Notes under the pieces: generated by a model | What the model was told of the DNA's origin: nothing | Database searches by the model: none | Seen by the model: only the letters and a program-made list of their open reading frames with translations | Origin: Struthidea cinerea | Lineage: Eukaryota; Chordata; Aves; Passeriformes; Corcoracidae | Direction: 5' to 3' | NCBI GenBank assembly: GCA_013397865.1 | Contig: VZTI01005237.1 | Coordinates: 225,140-289,139 of the forward strand | DNA: 64,000 bases | Program-made: the position numbers and the translations under genes | Shown here: positions 61,165-64,000 of the stretch, one piece after another | Layout of the letters: each line of letters begins with the position of its first letter | Position numbering within the stretch: position 1 is the stretch's first letter

Positions 61165-61452
61165 CTACAACATTTATTTACAGACAAGTGCCACGTGCTG
61201 CATCTTCATCAGTCCTGGAAGAAAAGCAAGCAGCACAGTCATTTCAGTCAGGCTACTGATGCACGTTCCATTTGCCACCAGCCTGGGACTTGCAGGGGAG
61301 AGCCTGGCCCAGAGGTGTCACCGCATGCCCAGAGCTACCTGCAGGGACAAGCCAGCCCCAAGGGTGCTTCCCGAGAGCCTGCACAATGCCCTAGGACACA
61401 GGGCTGCTCCATGACATTAAGAGCAGAGTCTGTGCAAAATAGCTCAGCCACC
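61165..61452 (-). other. Candidate last two exons of an unidentified minus-strand transcript
   Basis: The minus strand shows a strong acceptor (GCTTTTCTTCCAG) before a short final segment starting at 61214. An in-frame stop at 61180-61178 runs straight into a poly(A) signal, with GT-rich sequence after it. Upstream, 61452-61339 has acceptor TTCTTTAG and donor CTGCAG|GTAGCT. The phases agree: the frame VAELFCTDSALNVMEQ to LACPCR continues into TDEDAARGTCL and stop. I do not recognise the protein. It may be the end of a real gene, a noncoding RNA or coincidence. Confidence 0.25.
61173..61178 (-). terminator. Minus-strand poly(A) signal AATAAA
   Basis: AATAAA within CTGTAAATAAATGTTG, followed by TAGTTTGTTGTTTTTGC, a good U/GU-rich downstream element. 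It supports a minus-strand transcript end near 61150. Confidence 0.45.
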
Positions 61453-62635
61453 CTAAAGAAGTGGGACATGATGGAGAGGAAATTTCTCTGGGACAGGCAC
61501 CCTCTACCAGCCCTGCCTGCTCCTTCTGCCGAAGCTGGTGTCCTGCTGCCCGGACATGACCTCCCAGCTCTACCAGCTCTCGTGCCAGAAGCTGGCAAGC
61601 AGGGATGTCTGTATGGCATGGGGCCCGAGGACATGGGGACATGACACCCCCGGGGCTTGGCAGGAGCCTCTCCCAGCACCACACAGGGACTGTTACCACT
61701 GGGACTGGGATCCTCCCGTAGGGATGGGGCACGGCCAGGGAGCCGGCTGGTTCCAGGCATGGAGTGGTGCTGCAAACCCCATCCAGGCTCCCCCCACCTC
61801 TCCTCGCCTGCGGAGATTCTCGTTTCTCGGCAGCCACATTCCTTTGAGGGTGTTTATGGCTTTTCTGTCTCCCCGCTGTCCCAGGCTAAAATCGCCCCTT
61901 TTAAGGGAGCCACAGGACCACGGGTTGCTGGAGCTTTGCCGGCTGCAGGCTTCTCCTTTGCAGTGTATCGCCTCATTTACTGGAAAAGCAGCCTTGCCTT
62001 GCCTTGTTTTTCTCTTGACTCCACAATTTTCTGACGGAGTCAAGCTGCAGCTCACTCCCAGCCCCATCCACGCACGCCTCCCAGAGAATAAGATGTATTT
62101 TCACCAACAAGTGATTCACCTGTGCCTGGAACTGGTTTGCCTTTCCCTTAGCTGCCGATTCCTCCCCAGCTCCATCCTCACCCCGCAGCTCCCTGACTCA
62201 CCTCCCAAACCTCTAATAAACGGGAAAAACTTGAGCAGGAAGAGCAGGAGGAACAAGTCACCTTACATTTTCTCTCAGTGACATGGGCACTTTGATTCTA
62301 CCCCCCCCCCCCTCCCCCGGGGTCTTTTGGCAGGAGCTGGACTCCATGTCGTGGGGAGAAGAGGTGACATTCCGACCTGGGCTCGTGACCTGGGCATTTG
62401 CGGTTCGGGCGAGGGCTGTTGACACCAGACAGTGCTGTGAGAGCCTGCACTGGAGGCACAAGGGAGGCAGGGTTGCTGCGGCAGCCGAGACAGACCCTGC
62501 AGGTTTCTGGCAAGACTTATTCTTAGGGCTCCGTACCAGAAGTGGAGACTCTCCACTGACTCCAGCGTCACTTTTGTCCCCTCTCACCTTTTGGCCTGGG
62601 GCAGGCACGCTTTGCTACGAGTAAAAAAAAAAATC

Positions 62636-62674
62636 ATTATGTAGAGCTGGCTTGNATTATGTAGAGCTGGCTTG
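62636..62674. other. 19-bp duplication flanking a single N (probable assembly join)
   Basis: The 19 bases ATTATGTAGAGCTGGCTTG occur at 62636-62654 and again at 62656-62674, separated only by N. This is what results when two overlapping contig ends are joined without merging. Confidence 0.9.
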
Positions 62675-63051
62675 CCTGCAATGGTTTAATTGGAATAAAA
62701 TGTGTGCCCCGCTGAGCGGCACGGCTTGTGCTGAAGAGCCAGGATGAGTCAGGCTCGGTGCCGATGATATCAGTGCTTTTCCAACGCCCTCCCGGCAAGG
62801 CAGGATGAAGGGGCCACGACAGTGAGGGGCCTGGGAACGTGTCACTGTGCACGGGCAGCACCCACGTGTGCCGTCCCCGCAGCGGGGGTTCGGGATGCAG
62901 TGGGCCCTGGGGATCTCGGGGTGCTCCGGAAACTCGTGCGCGCACAAAGAGCCTCCCCGCCTCGCAGCTGTGACTGGTGCCAAAAGCCACAGACGTGTCA
63001 CATAGCAGAGACCTGAGCTAATTCCCCGGCCCTGCCTCCTCGCCCCGCCAC

Positions 63052-63117
63052 TGGCAGGGCCGGGCCGGGCCGGGCAGGGCAGGGCAGGGCAGGGCAGGGC
63101 AGGGCAGGGCAGGGCAG
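63052..63117. repeat. GGGCC/GGGCA pentanucleotide microsatellite
   Basis: GGGCC units pass into about nine uninterrupted GGGCA units. The minus strand reads as a Cys-Pro-Ala-Leu-type repeat in open frames, which is not evidence of a protein. Confidence 0.95.
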
Positions 63118-64000
63118 GAGGGACGGTGCCGACAGGCTGATGCTGCCCGGAGGCCACACGGAGCTGTGAACAAGCCAGCGCCGGCAGGCACCCAGCAGAG
63201 ATTTGCTCCTGCAGCTCCTCAGAGACCGTAAGCCCCCACTGGTGCTACACCAGCCTGGTCCCCCCCAAACCGCAGTGCTGGCATCCCACACTACGGTGCA
63301 AATCACCAGGCAGAACTGCGAGTGCTTATGGATAGGGATAAACATTTACGTGGACAAAATTCAAAACCACCGTGAAAGCTGAAGCCAGCCCCAGGGTGCA
63401 GGCTCCGGGTCCCCAGCACAAAGCCGGTTTTCGGCAGCAGGAGGACCCAGGAGACATAGGGGGGACAGCAGAGCAACAGTAGCCAAAATAGAGCTGGGAT
63501 ACAAACAATACCCAGTTATCTATTGTTATGCAGACAGTGAGAGGAACACACTGAGGACGGGACAGGCGGGACACGCCACAGACACTGGAAACTCCCTTCC
63601 AGCCACAGCAAAGGGCACAGTGGATGTCCCCCATTCCGGCTTGGCAGTGACCAGGCTCCGGGCAGAGCTGGCGCTGGGCACGGCGAGGCACTGACTCACC
63701 CTGCTGAGACACAGGAAGGAGGCGGCGGCCAAGTCCTTGGCTCTGCCAAGGAGCAGCCTTGATGTGCAGGGCTGAACGTGGGAGAAAGCACCCCAGAGTG
63801 GGGTCTGCTGGGGATAAGGGTCTCACAAGGCCAGGAATGAGACGGGGAGGGAGCCCCTGGCCCATTAATACATCATGCTGTCCTCTCTCCCGCGGGAATG
63901 CATGAGCTGGGCATTTTGAGAAGATAAGCAAAGGAAAAGCAAGCATGAATGGTAACTGTTCTCCCTGCCCAGGCAGAGCCCCTGCCTCCCCCCGCCTCCC

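Larger units (their letters stand above)
61460..64000. other. Window end, no gene recognised
   Basis: Contains a run of 13 C at 62301-62313, a single N at 62655 flanked by a duplicated 19-mer, and a GGGCA microsatellite at 63052-63117. Long frames such as 63326-63946 (minus) match no family I know. Confidence 0.5.

Noticed and set aside
61391..61837. Minus frame containing LLARELVELGGHVRAAG as a coiled-coil exon
   Set aside because: It looks helix-like, and an acceptor-like CTTGCCAG precedes it, but no GT donor follows in a compatible phase and no family was recognised.
63052..63117. Cys-Pro-Ala-Leu repeat protein on the minus strand
   Set aside because: This is translation of a GGGCA microsatellite only.
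63326..63946. 206-residue minus-strand frame near the right end
   Set aside because: No recognised motif and no promoter or poly(A) context. It could in principle contain an exon of an unknown gene, but nothing supports it.

Overview
The window is vertebrate nuclear DNA, almost certainly from a bird. The coding pieces are short exons with GT/AG borders. The syndecan-4 protein follows the chicken form closely, and a CR1 LINE 3' end lies at about 22690-22842. Interspersed repeats are sparse, and every large N run sits in or beside a CpG-rich block. There are no operons, CRISPR arrays, phage genes or complete mobile elements.

Layout from left to right. Positions 1-10281 hold no coding exon I recognise; a CpG island at about 3830-4281 runs into a 548-base gap. 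RBPJL (+) is represented by ten consecutive exons from 10282 to 16202, with a poly(A) signal at 16415; its first roughly 45 codons were not found. Positions 16440-25040 are intergenic and include a CpG island with a 49-base gap and the CR1 fragment. SDC4 (-) is complete in five exons (43928 down to 27398), with a 13.5 kb first intron, an AU-rich 3' UTR and a CpG-island promoter near 44000. Positions 44300-50160 are intergenic and contain a purine-rich tract, a diverged duplication and a 359-base gap. SYS1 (+) is complete in three exons (50329-52019). It is followed tail-to-tail by a complete three-exon neuritin-family gene (-, 60101 down to 56686). The last 4 kb has no recognised gene, but 61165-61452 looks like the 3' end of an unidentified minus-strand transcript.

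The order RBPJL, SDC4, SYS1 and their orientations match the human 20q13.12 block. In human the next genes are TP53TG5, DBNDD2 and PIGT; none of these is visible here, and a neuritin paralogue occupies that position. The genes are not a functional pathway. RBPJL is a transcription factor of the pancreatic PTF1 complex, SDC4 a cell-surface heparan sulfate proteoglycan, SYS1 a Golgi membrane protein, and the neuritin-like protein a predicted secreted or GPI-anchored protein.

The observations most worth checking are the neuritin paralogue next to SYS1, a combined acceptor/donor (recursive-splice-like) site at the start of SDC4 exon 2, the possible unannotated last exon near 61.2 kb, and the N runs that may hide RBPJL's first exon and promoter sequence. 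I saw nothing that amounts to a wholly new biological system.
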